This document shows, piece by piece, positions 53,047 to 61,508 of a stretch of 64,000 bases of DNA. The notes under the pieces were generated by a model, which worked only from the letters and a program-made list of their open reading frames with translations, made no database searches and was not told the origin of the DNA. Made by a program: the position numbers and the translations under genes. Source of the DNA: Acidobacteriota bacterium (GTDB lineage Bacteria; Acidobacteriota; Vicinamibacteria; Vicinamibacterales; CAVVIG01); contig JAFDVO010000036.1 of assembly GCA_018268955.1 (NCBI GenBank), positions 1-64,000 of the forward strand, read 5' to 3'. Each line of letters opens with the position of its first letter. Positions within the stretch are counted from its first letter, which is position 1.

Positions 53047-53760
53047 ATGGAACTGTCCGATTACTGTCGCGAACTCGAAGCGCACCTGTGCCGCAAGAAC
53101 GATGGGCACCTCATTCGCATCGCTGGCCCTTCCTTCGACGTGGTGTCGCGCTGGGCGGAGCAGGGCGTGCCCCTGAAGGTGGCGCTCCGCGGCATCGACC
53201 GCTACTTCGAGCGGTACTACCGCAAGGGGCCGCGACGCAGGCCAGTCAAGATCGACTTCTGCGAAGCCGACGTGCTCGATGTGTTCGATGAATGGCGTCG
53301 CGCCACCGGTGTGAGCGTGGCCGCGTCTGGTGATGCATCGGAGCCGCCCGCTGAGCCGAGCGCGCGTCGCAAGGGGCCGTCGCTGCCGGACCACCTCGAA
53401 CGCGTGCTCCTCCGGCTCAGCAGCCTCAGGGCGACTGGGGCGATCGGACCCGAGCTGGACCCTCTGATCGACGCCGTGTCCGGGGAGCTCGATGCTGCAC
53501 GCGCGCGGCATGGCGGCCTTCGCGGCGAGGAGCGGCAGGCGGCCGTGGCGCGGCTCGCCGCCCTGGACGCCGAGCTGATGACGCTGGCGCAGGAGGCGAC
53601 GCCGGCCGACACCCTCGACGCGGCTGCTCGGGAGGCTCGAGAGGAGCTTGCGGTCTTTCGCGCGACGATGAACGCCGATGCGTTCGATCGGGCGCTGGCG
53701 CTGTCGACCCTCCGTGTGCTGCGGCAGCGCCTCGGCCTTCCAGTCATCGCGTTTTCGTGA
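53047..53760 (+). CDS. Conserved-looking protein of unknown function
   Basis: A 237-residue soluble protein. The first 95 residues form a compact domain (CRELEAHLCRKNDGHLIRIA, VVSRWAEQGVPLKVALRGIDRYF) that may bind nucleic acid given its basic YYRKGPRRRP; the rest is helical with many Ala, Arg and Leu. I do not recognise the family. It ends 10 bases before the next gene. Confidence 0.6.
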   Translation: MELSDYCRELEAHLCRKNDGHLIRIAGPSFDVVSRWAEQGVPLKVALRGIDRYFERYYRKGPRRRPVKIDFCEADVLDVFDEWRRATGVSVAASGDASEPPAEPSARRKGPSLPDHLERVLLRLSSLRATGAIGPELDPLIDAVSGELDAARARHGGLRGEERQAAVARLAALDAELMTLAQEATPADTLDAAAREAREELAVFRATMNADAFDRALALSTLRVLRQRLGLPVIAFS

Positions 53761-53770
53761 ACGGAGACCC

Positions 53771-55051
53771 ATGCTCAACCCCGGCCAGACGCTGACCCTG
53801 ACGGTGGAAAAGCCCGCGGCCGGTGGTCGCATGATCGCGCGCGCGGACGGGCAGGTCGTGCTTGTCGCGGGCGCAATTCCCGGCGAAGCCGTGACGGCTC
53901 GGATCGAGCGCGTCGGGCGTGGCGTCGCGTACGCAAACGTCGTATCGGTGGACGCACCGTCGTCGGACCGTCGAGCGCCGGGGTTCGATCCGCTCTGCGG
54001 AGGTTGCCTCTACGCGCACATCACCTACGAGCGGCAGCTCCAGGTCAAGTCGCTGGTGATCGAAGATGCGCTGACGCGCATCGGCCGGCTCACGCTGCCG
54101 GCGGCTCCGCGTGTGTACGGCTCTCCGGAGTCGGGCTATCGGATGCGGGCCCGGCTGCACGTGCGCGACGGACGCATCGGCTTCTTCCGTGAGGGCACCC
54201 ACGAGGTCTGCAGCGCGCGCGGCACGCAGCAGCTTCGGGAGGATACGTGTGACGTGCTGGACCTCCTCGGCGCCGGCCTCCGCTCGCTCGCCATGGCCGG
54301 TGTCCGCGAACTGGAGGTATCCGAGAACATCGATGCGGCGCAGCGCGCCGTGCACCTCGAGACGGAAGGGCCGCCCGCGCAGCGTGCACTGAGCGGACTT
54401 GGTCTGCTTGACGGACTGACGGGGCTCACCGTGTCAGCCCCTCGCGGCCGCGGACCACGGTGCACGGTGCTCGCAGGGGACGCGCACGTCACGGACGTGA
54501 TCAGGCTCGAAGGGCAGGAGGTGCGCCTCCGGCGCCATGTGCTCGCCTTCTTCCAGGGCAATCGATACCTGCTGCCGCAGCTGCTCGGCCACGTCGTCGA
54601 CGCGGTCCCGCGTGGCAGCCGGGTGGTGGACCTGTATGCGGGGACGGGGCTGTTCTCGGTTGCGGCGGCCGTGCTGCGCGATGCCCAGGTGCTCGCCGTC
54701 GAGGGCGACCGCTCAGGCGCAGAGGACCTCGCCGCGAACGCGGAGCAGGCGAGCGGACGGGTGAAGCCCATGCACGAGCCGGTCGAGAGCTTCGTCGGCC
54801 GGACGCACAACGCCCCGCACGTGCTGATCGTCGACCCACCGAGGACCGGCATGTCGAACGAGGCGCTGCAGGGCGCCATCGGCCTGAAGGCTCCGGTGGT
54901 CGTTTACGTGTCCTGCGACGTCGCCACGCTCGCCCGCGACGCTCGCAGGCTCACCGACGCGGGCTATGCGCTCGACACCCTCGTCGGGTTCGACCTGTTC
55001 CCCAACACGCCGCACGTCGAAACAATCGCGACGTTCCGAAGGCAGAACTGA
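53771..55051 (+). CDS. RlmD/TrmA-type RNA uridine-5-methyltransferase
   Basis: A 426-residue protein: TRAM domain (1-60), a CGGC cluster with a further Cys (EVCSAR) that may bind an iron-sulfur cluster (the first of the usual four Cys is not evident), and a Rossmann methyltransferase domain with VVDLYAGTGLFS. The catalytic motif is IVDPPRTGMS, the nucleophile Cys is in YVSCDVATLARD and the base Glu in HVETIATF. It makes m5U in 23S rRNA or tRNA; which one cannot be told. Confidence 0.9.
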   Translation: MLNPGQTLTLTVEKPAAGGRMIARADGQVVLVAGAIPGEAVTARIERVGRGVAYANVVSVDAPSSDRRAPGFDPLCGGCLYAHITYERQLQVKSLVIEDALTRIGRLTLPAAPRVYGSPESGYRMRARLHVRDGRIGFFREGTHEVCSARGTQQLREDTCDVLDLLGAGLRSLAMAGVRELEVSENIDAAQRAVHLETEGPPAQRALSGLGLLDGLTGLTVSAPRGRGPRCTVLAGDAHVTDVIRLEGQEVRLRRHVLAFFQGNRYLLPQLLGHVVDAVPRGSRVVDLYAGTGLFSVAAAVLRDAQVLAVEGDRSGAEDLAANAEQASGRVKPMHEPVESFVGRTHNAPHVLIVDPPRTGMSNEALQGAIGLKAPVVVYVSCDVATLARDARRLTDAGYALDTLVGFDLFPNTPHVETIATFRRQN

Positions 55052-55134
55052 GAATTCAGAATTCAGAAAACGTCGGAGTGCGCTCTTCAGTTCTCACGTC
55101 TAACTTCTCACGTCTAACTTCTAACGTCTAACTT
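55052..55134. repeat. TCTAACTTC/ACGTCTAAC repeats between converging genes
   Basis: Tandem copies of ACTTCTAACGTCTA and CACGTCTAACTTCT fill this gap and reach a few bases into the end of the next gene. They belong to the same family as the regions flanking ku. Confidence 0.7.
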
Positions 55135-55842
55135 CTAACGTCTAACTTCCGAAGCGGCTCCCGCCGCTTCGATGAACCCTTCGAACAGCGGCCTGAACTC
55201 GCCCGTGCGCCAGAAGTTCTCGGGGTGCCACTGCACGCCGAGGCAGAAGCGGGCGGACTGGTCTTCGATGGCTTCGATGATCCCGTCCGGTGCGGTCGCA
55301 ACCACCTTGAAGCCGGGGGCGATGTCCTTCACGGCCTGATGGTGGCGGCTGTTCACGGCGCATGAGTCGGAGCCGTTCAGCCGTTCCGACATCAGCCGGG
55401 CCAGCAGGGAGTTGTCGTCGACCCACACGTCGTGGGCGTAGTCGAACGGCTTGTGTGGCGGGACCTTGAACGAGTGATCAAGCGCGGTCTTCGCCTGCGT
55501 CGGAATGTCCTGCACGAGCGTGCCGCCGCAGGCGACGTTCATCACCTGGATGCCACGGCAGATGGCGAAGATCGGCAGTCCCAGCCGCCGTGCTTCTCGG
55601 ACCAGGGCGATTTCGAACTCGTCCCGCTCCGGCGCCACTTCAACCGTCGCCGGATGCTTGCTCTCCCCGTACCGCGACGGCGACACATCATCACCGCCAG
55701 TCATGAGCAGCCCGCCCACGTCGCGCAGCGCGTCCGTGACGTCCATGCCGTGCTCGACGATGCGGACCTCGCCGCCCGCGTGCAGGACCGCCTGCTTGTA
55801 GTCTTCGAGCTTCGCGCAGCTGGTAACCGCAATGACCGCCAT
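55135..55842 (-). CDS. Peptidase C26 family gamma-glutamyl hydrolase
   Basis: A 235-residue class I glutamine amidotransferase-fold hydrolase of the PuuD type. The nucleophile is Cys in FAICRGIQVM, and the His and Glu are in GVQWHPENF. It cuts gamma-glutamyl compounds such as gamma-glutamyl-GABA; the exact substrate is unknown. The start is three bases after the argS stop on the same strand. Confidence 0.88.
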   Translation of the reverse strand: MAVIAVTSCAKLEDYKQAVLHAGGEVRIVEHGMDVTDALRDVGGLLMTGGDDVSPSRYGESKHPATVEVAPERDEFEIALVREARRLGLPIFAICRGIQVMNVACGGTLVQDIPTQAKTALDHSFKVPPHKPFDYAHDVWVDDNSLLARLMSERLNGSDSCAVNSRHHQAVKDIAPGFKVVATAPDGIIEAIEDQSARFCLGVQWHPENFWRTGEFRPLFEGFIEAAGAASEVRR

Positions 55843-55845
55843 GGC

Positions 55846-57840
55846 TCACATCCGATCGGGCACCGCTATCCCCATGAGATCCAGGGCACGTGTGAGCTGC
55901 GCCCTGAAATAGGCCACCCCTGCTGCGCGCCAGCGGCGGCGCGCGGGGTCTTCTTCCTTCAGCACTTCGGAGCTGTGGTAGAACGCGTTGAACAGCTGCG
56001 CCAGCCCGAACGTGTACTTCGCGAGCACCGAGAACTCCAGCCCGCGAATCGTCTGCTCCACGATGTCGTCGAGACGAGACGCTTCGAACACCAGCGCCCA
56101 CAGGTCGTGGTCGCCAGACGACTCGAGTTCGTCCACCGGCAGCGCGTCGAGGCCGTGGAGGAGCGCCTCTTCCGTTACGCCTTCCCGGGCTGCGACCTTC
56201 GCGAGGATCTTGTTCGCCCGTACGGCCGCGTACTGCAGGTACGGCCCGGTCTCACCCTCGAAGCTGAGCGCCTCCTTCATGTCGAAGACGATCAGCTTGC
56301 CGCGCGAGAACTTGAGCATGAAGTACCGGATGGCGGCGACGGCGATTCGTGACGCCACCACGCGGCACTCGTCAGGCGAGAGCTCCGGGTTGCGCCGCGC
56401 CACTTCTTCTCCGGCCCGCGCCTCGAGGACATCGAGGAGGTCGTCGATCTTGACGCCGAGCCCCTTGCGCCCTGACACCTCGACGAACGGCCGCTTCTCG
56501 CCGTCCGGGTCCGGCGGGTACCCGAGTTCCTGCGCGGTGGCATGCGACAGCGCGACCATCTCGTACGAGAAGTGGATCGAGTTCTCCGCCTGCTCCGGAT
56601 GGCCGAGCGTACGCAGCGCCTGGGAGAGCAGCGCCTGCAGGTACATCTGCCGTGAGTCGATGACGTTGTAGATGCGCGAGGCATGGCCGAACTCGGGTAC
56701 GCCGTCGCGCTCGCCTTCGCCGGAGGTGGTGGCCCACAGGGTGCGGCCACCGGCCTGCTCGGCGAACCGGTGGTAGTGAAAGTCCCGCCCGAGCAGCCCG
56801 AACTTCCAGAACTGGTTGGCGATGTCCTTGCCGACGTACGTGACCACGCCGTTGGACCGGACGATCACCTTCTCGCGCGATTCCTCGTCCTTCTCTTCGT
56901 CCCCCGCCGACGCCGCGTCGGCCTCCTTGCCGTCGTCGATCCGCATGACCCAGCAGCCCTTGAGCTTGCCTTCCGTCTGCAGGAAGACGGCGCCCTGCGC
57001 CTTGAGCGTGTCGAAGCAGTGGGCCCAGAACTTCAGGCGGATGATGTCGCCTTCGTACGTGAGCAGGTCGTACGCGATGTTCAGGCGCGCCATCGTCTTC
57101 AGGTGCGCGCGGACAATCCGGTCGACGATGACCTGGCCGATGTCGGCGACCTCGGTGCCGCCGTGCTCGAGGTCGTGCAGCGTGGCGGCGCGGACCTCGA
57201 GGTGCTTCGGGTCCTCGTCGTACCACTGCGTGACCTTCGAATAGAGGTCCCAGCAGTAGTAGTCGAACCGCGCCGTGTCGGCGATGTGCCGGATGCCAGC
57301 GGCATCCTGCTTCTCGAACTCCCGAAAGCCGACGATCACGTCCGCGACCTGCACCCCGAGGTCGTCGATGTAGTTCTGTGTTTCGACAGGAGTGCCGCGG
57401 AAGTGAAGCACGCGAACGAGCGTGTCGCCGAGCGTCGCGTTGCGCAGGTGGCCGACGTGCGCCGCCTTGTTCGGATTGATCGCCGTGTGCTCGACGACCG
57501 TCTTGCCCTCGACGATGGGCGCCGGCTGCACGCGGCCGGTCACGCGATCGGCGAGGAACGCGGGACGATCCAGGAACAGGTTCAGGTACCCATTCGGGGC
57601 GGCCGTGATGCGGGCGACGCCGGGGATGGTGCCCACCGCATCCGCGATCTCCTGCGCGATGGCCTTCGGCGCCTTGCGCAGCGTGCGCGCGAGCTGGAAG
57701 GCGACGGTGACCGCCAGGTCCCCGAGCGCCCGGGACGGGGGCGTTTCGACGGCGAACGCAGGCACATCGGAGACGCCGAGGCGCTCGGTGATGGCGCGGC
57801 TGATCGCCGCGTGGACCTGTTGCTGGAGCGGAAGAATCAT
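55846..57840 (-). CDS. argS: Arginyl-tRNA synthetase
   Basis: A 664-residue ArgRS with the N-terminal additional (ADD1) domain, the HIGH-like motif AINPNKAAHVGHLRNATLG and a C-terminal anticodon-binding domain (EQTIRGLEFS, FNAFYHSSEVL). The KMS loop region reads SGRKGLGVK. It is longer than E. coli ArgRS (577), with an acidic insert near residues 305-325 (ASAGDEEKDEESREK). Confidence 0.94.
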   Translation of the reverse strand: MILPLQQQVHAAISRAITERLGVSDVPAFAVETPPSRALGDLAVTVAFQLARTLRKAPKAIAQEIADAVGTIPGVARITAAPNGYLNLFLDRPAFLADRVTGRVQPAPIVEGKTVVEHTAINPNKAAHVGHLRNATLGDTLVRVLHFRGTPVETQNYIDDLGVQVADVIVGFREFEKQDAAGIRHIADTARFDYYCWDLYSKVTQWYDEDPKHLEVRAATLHDLEHGGTEVADIGQVIVDRIVRAHLKTMARLNIAYDLLTYEGDIIRLKFWAHCFDTLKAQGAVFLQTEGKLKGCWVMRIDDGKEADAASAGDEEKDEESREKVIVRSNGVVTYVGKDIANQFWKFGLLGRDFHYHRFAEQAGGRTLWATTSGEGERDGVPEFGHASRIYNVIDSRQMYLQALLSQALRTLGHPEQAENSIHFSYEMVALSHATAQELGYPPDPDGEKRPFVEVSGRKGLGVKIDDLLDVLEARAGEEVARRNPELSPDECRVVASRIAVAAIRYFMLKFSRGKLIVFDMKEALSFEGETGPYLQYAAVRANKILAKVAAREGVTEEALLHGLDALPVDELESSGDHDLWALVFEASRLDDIVEQTIRGLEFSVLAKYTFGLAQLFNAFYHSSEVLKEEDPARRRWRAAGVAYFRAQLTRALDLMGIAVPDRM

Positions 57841-57911
57841 GGTCGATGACGGAGCCCGAGCCGTCGGCCCGGAGAGCCTGGAGCGGGCGTAAGTTCTGTT
57901 ACGATTACAGT

Positions 57912-58499
57912 TTAGTGGTTCCGCAGCGATTCGAGCGCGTCGAGGTCCGCCTCGGTGTTCACGTTGGCGAGCAGGTGGGACGGCTCGCCGAACTGCGCGA
58001 GTTCGCTCTCCTCGATGACGTGGACCTGCAGGTCACCGAGCAGGTCGCGCAGCCGCAGTTGCCGCGCCTCGAGGCGCCGCCGTACCGCCGTGAGGCACGA
58101 CGCCGCGTACACCGCACACAATGGATGATAGCCGCGTTCGGTCCTCGGTACCACAGCATCCGCTGCACCGAGCCGATCCCTGAGAAAGGCCAGGAACGGG
58201 GCTGTCACGTACGGCATGTCGCAGGCGAGCAGCAGGACCGGTTCGCCTGCGGCTGCGGCGAGCGCTGCGTCGAGGCCGCCAAGCGGCCCGCACCCGGTCG
58301 ATCGGTCCGGCACTACTTGCAGTCCTGCGGGCCGGTGTGCCGCGCCTGCGCCGCCGACCAGCAGCAGCCGGTCGACACACGGACCCAGCGCGGCAACCTG
58401 TCGTTCCAGGATAGTGTGGCCGTCGACGATCAACTGGCTCTTGTCGCGTCCGCCCATGCGGCGCGCCTGTCCTCCGGCGAGAATCGCTCCACACACCAT
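57912..58499 (-). CDS. mobA: Molybdenum cofactor guanylyltransferase
   Basis: A 195-residue nucleotidyltransferase. The signature AILAGGQARRMGGRDKS lies at the start, and ACDMPYVTAPFL and NVNTEADL are the other MobA motifs. It links GMP to molybdopterin to give the guanine dinucleotide cofactor. TAAGAT lies nine bases before the ATG. The gap to argS (57841-57911) shows no clear feature. Confidence 0.9.
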   Translation of the reverse strand: MVCGAILAGGQARRMGGRDKSQLIVDGHTILERQVAALGPCVDRLLLVGGAGAAHRPAGLQVVPDRSTGCGPLGGLDAALAAAAGEPVLLLACDMPYVTAPFLAFLRDRLGAADAVVPRTERGYHPLCAVYAASCLTAVRRRLEARQLRLRDLLGDLQVHVIEESELAQFGEPSHLLANVNTEADLDALESLRNH

Positions 58500-58530
58500 G
58501 TGGGGTCGATCTTAGCCACCGCCTGACCCG

Positions 58531-59127
58531 ATGCGTGAGAGCGGCGTCGGGCGGGTGCTCGTGGCGAGCCTGCACCAGGCGATCGGCGATGTGTTGCCGA
58601 CCCGCCTCGGTTTCTACGAGCACTGGCTGCACGCCGAGGGGCTCCGCGACGGGACCATCGGGCTTGCACCGCTCTATGCCGTGCTGAGCTTTCTTCGGCA
58701 GGAAGGTGCCGCATACGATGAGGTGACCACTCGCGCCGGCCGGTACGCCGCGCAGTGGACCGTGGAGTCGATGCGCCCGTTCACGCGGTCGACGATCGCG
58801 AGGGCGCCGCTCTTCGTGCGTCGACGGGCCGTCCTCTCCCGAGTCACGTCGCTCATTCGGATGAGCTACGACGGGAGCCGCACGACCTCGCGCATCCGCA
58901 AGGGCGTCGGACAGGTGACGGTGCACGCCTCGGTGTTCTGTGCGGTCCGTGAGCCGGTCCCGCACCCGTTGTGCCGGTACTACGCCGCCGCCGTGGAGGA
59001 GATGCTGACGTTGTTCGGAGTGGAATCACGCGTGACGGTCGAATCCTGCCGCGCGGCTGGCGGCGATAGCTGCACTCTCTGCGTACCGTTCGCCACCACG
59101 CCGGTCGCGAAGGCGGAGGCCGCATGA
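58531..59127 (+). CDS. V4R-like / small ligand-binding domain protein
   Basis: A 198-residue protein with the ending AAAVEEMLTLFGVESRVTVE followed by SCRAAGGDSCTLCVPF, which resembles the V4R domain, a fold that binds tetrapyrroles or hydrophobic ligands and has a Cys-containing C-terminus. There is no DNA-binding domain. Its end overlaps the start of the next gene by 4 bases (ATGA), so the two are translated together. The family call is tentative. Confidence 0.5.
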   Translation: MRESGVGRVLVASLHQAIGDVLPTRLGFYEHWLHAEGLRDGTIGLAPLYAVLSFLRQEGAAYDEVTTRAGRYAAQWTVESMRPFTRSTIARAPLFVRRRAVLSRVTSLIRMSYDGSRTTSRIRKGVGQVTVHASVFCAVREPVPHPLCRYYAAAVEEMLTLFGVESRVTVESCRAAGGDSCTLCVPFATTPVAKAEAA

Positions 59128-60734
59128 CGCGTGTGGCTGTCACGCTGGTCACGCTCGCCTTCGTGTTCCTGTCCGGAGCGTCGTCGGCGCAGGCGCAGTC
59201 GTCGACCGGTCGCATCCTGGTGATGCCGTTCGACAACGCCTCGCACGACGGACGCATCGTGTGGCTGGGCGAGGCCGCGGCTGTGCTCCTCGCCGACGAC
59301 CTGAACGCCATGGGCGCGCCGGCGATCACCCGCGACGAACGCCGCGAAGCGTTCGACAAGCTGCAGGTGCCTCCTGCCGCATCGCTCTCGGATGCGACCG
59401 TCATCCGGATCGGGCAGCTCGTGCGTGCCTCGCAGGTCGTACGCGGCTCCCTCAGCATGGACGGTGACGACGTCGTGATCCATGCCCGTGCCGTGGTGCT
59501 CGACTCGGCGAAGGTCACGGCGGACGTGGTCGAGCGCGGGCCCTTGCCAGACCTGTTCGCAACCTTCGAGCGGGTGGCGCGACGGATTGCTCCGGCGTCT
59601 CCGCGGACCGCGGACGAGGTCGAGCGTACGCATCCACCCGTCGCGGCGTTCGAGAACTACATCAAGGGGCTGCTCGCCCGGACCCCTGCGACCGCCGTGA
59701 ATTACCTTGATATGGCGCTGAAGGCCGCGCCATCCTTCGACCGCGCGCGCATCGCACTCTGGGAAGTGTTCGACACGCAGGGTGAGCACGCCAAGGCGCT
59801 GACCGCCGTGAATCCGGTGCCCCTGTCATCGCCGCTGGCGCGGCGGGCGCGGTTCCGCCAGGCGCTGTCGCTCATGAACCTGAAGCGCTACGACGATGCG
59901 TTCACGACCTTCAAGGCGCTCAACGACCAGCGGTCCAGCCCGGCGCTGCTGAACAACCTCGGTGTCGTCCAGTTCCGGCGCGGCGGTACGCCGTCCACCG
60001 GCTCGGCGACGTACTTCTTCACCAAGGCGGCGGATGCTGATGCGACCGAGCCGGACTACTTCTTCAACCTGGGCTACGCCTACTGGTTCGAGAAGGACAC
60101 GCAGGCGGCGATTTACTGGCTCCGCGAGGCGCTGCGTCGGAACCCCGCGGATGGAGACGCGCACTACGTGCTCGGCGCGGCGCTGGCCGCAGCCGGGCAT
60201 GCGGCCGAGTCCACGCGTGAGAAGGAACTCGCCCGCCGGCTCTCCTCCGCCTACGAGGAGTGGGACCGCCGGCCGGCGTCGGATCCGATCCCCAAAGGCC
60301 TGGAGCGCATCAAGGGGGACGTCGAACTCCCGCACGACCGTCAGATCGAACAGACGCTCGCCAACAACCAGTCCGACCAGCGTGAGCTGGCGCGCTTCTA
60401 TCTCGACCGTGCGCGACGGCTGGCAGCGCAGGAGAGCGATCGTGAAGCGCTGGACGAGCTGAACCGCGTGCTCTTCCTCTCCCCGTACGACGCCGAGGCG
60501 CATCGGCTGCTCGGCCGCATCCACCTGCGCGCCGGGCACGCACGCGAGGCGATCGACGCGCTGAACATCTCGATCTGGAGTGAGGAGACCGCCGAGGCGC
60601 ACGGGTTGCTCGCCCAGGCGTACGCCGATACGCATGACCTGGATCAGGCGAAGCGGGAGGCGGAGAAGGCGCTCGCGCTCGACCCGCGACAGGACGATGC
60701 CCGTCGCGTGCTCGACCGCGTACGGCCGCGCTGA
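59124..60734 (+). CDS. Periplasmic TPR protein with TolB-like N-terminal domain
   Basis: A 536-residue protein. A signal peptide (1-25, MTRVAVTLVTLAFVFLSGAS) is followed by a CsgG/TolB-like domain (about 30-150; GRILVMPFDNASHD, LLADDLNAMG, VVRGSLSMDGD). From about 200 onward there are seven or more TPR units (for example PDYFFNLGYAYWFEKDTQ and AEAHRLLGRIHLRAGHAREA). It is probably an exported scaffold. The next gene, a SPOR protein, starts 43 bases later. Confidence 0.8.
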   Translation: MTRVAVTLVTLAFVFLSGASSAQAQSSTGRILVMPFDNASHDGRIVWLGEAAAVLLADDLNAMGAPAITRDERREAFDKLQVPPAASLSDATVIRIGQLVRASQVVRGSLSMDGDDVVIHARAVVLDSAKVTADVVERGPLPDLFATFERVARRIAPASPRTADEVERTHPPVAAFENYIKGLLARTPATAVNYLDMALKAAPSFDRARIALWEVFDTQGEHAKALTAVNPVPLSSPLARRARFRQALSLMNLKRYDDAFTTFKALNDQRSSPALLNNLGVVQFRRGGTPSTGSATYFFTKAADADATEPDYFFNLGYAYWFEKDTQAAIYWLREALRRNPADGDAHYVLGAALAAAGHAAESTREKELARRLSSAYEEWDRRPASDPIPKGLERIKGDVELPHDRQIEQTLANNQSDQRELARFYLDRARRLAAQESDREALDELNRVLFLSPYDAEAHRLLGRIHLRAGHAREAIDALNISIWSEETAEAHGLLAQAYADTHDLDQAKREAEKALALDPRQDDARRVLDRVRPR

Positions 60735-60754
60735 ACGACGCACGATCCACATGC

Positions 60755-60779
60755 TAGAATCGTCACGTTTCCACCCGTG
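60755..60779 (+). promoter_or_regulatory. Candidate -10 element of the SPOR gene
   Basis: TAGAAT at 60755-60760 with 16 bases to the GTG at 60777. The distance allows a short leader but no strong ribosome binding site is visible. Confidence 0.35.
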
Positions 60780-61508
60780 ACTGCCTCTAGAGACGACGGA
60801 TTCCGCGAAATACAACTGAGCGGGAAACAGCTGGTCTTCCTGTTCATGGCCGTGACGGTCGTGCTCGTCGTCACGTTCCTCACCGGCGTGCTCGTCGGCA
60901 GGGGCGTGCGTGCCGATCGGGCCGAGGTCGCTGAGGCTGCGTCGTACACCGACGAGACGGCCGTTCCGTCTGACCGCCCCGTCGGCGGCAGCACGACGCC
61001 GACGACCGATGACGATCCGCGGAAGGCAGCGCCGCCTGAGCCGGTCACGGACGATGGAGGCGAGAGCGCTGGAACCAAGCCGGCGCCGGTCGATGACGAA
61101 CCGCCTGTGGCGGTCGATCGTTCACCGAAGAGCGACAAGCCCGCCGTGGACGCGAGCGCGACGGCGAAAACGGCGGCCGACCAGAAAGGCCAGCCCGCTG
61201 CGAAGGTCGACAACCCGGTCAAGCCCGACGCTCCAAAGCCGGTTGCTCCGGCATCGCCAGCCAGCGCCGCGCCTGCCCCCGGCAGCGGCTACGTGGTTCA
61301 GGTTGCCGCGGTGAACGACCGCAGTGAAGCCGATGCCATCGTGAAGCGGCTCACCGGCAAGGGCTACGCTGCGTACGTCGAGTCGCCGAAGGGCAGCACG
61401 TCGGTCTATCGTGTGCGCGTCGGAAGCTTCAAGTCGCGGCGCGACGCGCAGCAGACCGCAGAGAAACTCAAGAGGAACGAGAAATTCAAGCCCTGGGTAA
61501 CCCGCTGA
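60777..61508 (+). CDS. Membrane-anchored SPOR-domain protein
   Basis: A 243-residue protein: a short cytosolic head, one membrane segment (about 18-40, LVFLFMAVTVVLVVTFLTGV), a long Pro/Ala/Asp-rich linker and a C-terminal SPOR domain (about 170-243; SGYVVQVAAVNDRSEADAI and YRVRVGSFKSRRDAQQ). SPOR domains bind denuded peptidoglycan at the division site, so it is probably a divisome or cell-wall protein. Its stop lies inside the predicted start region of lnt. Confidence 0.88.
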   Translation: MTASRDDGFREIQLSGKQLVFLFMAVTVVLVVTFLTGVLVGRGVRADRAEVAEAASYTDETAVPSDRPVGGSTTPTTDDDPRKAAPPEPVTDDGGESAGTKPAPVDDEPPVAVDRSPKSDKPAVDASATAKTAADQKGQPAAKVDNPVKPDAPKPVAPASPASAAPAPGSGYVVQVAAVNDRSEADAIVKRLTGKGYAAYVESPKGSTSVYRVRVGSFKSRRDAQQTAEKLKRNEKFKPWVTR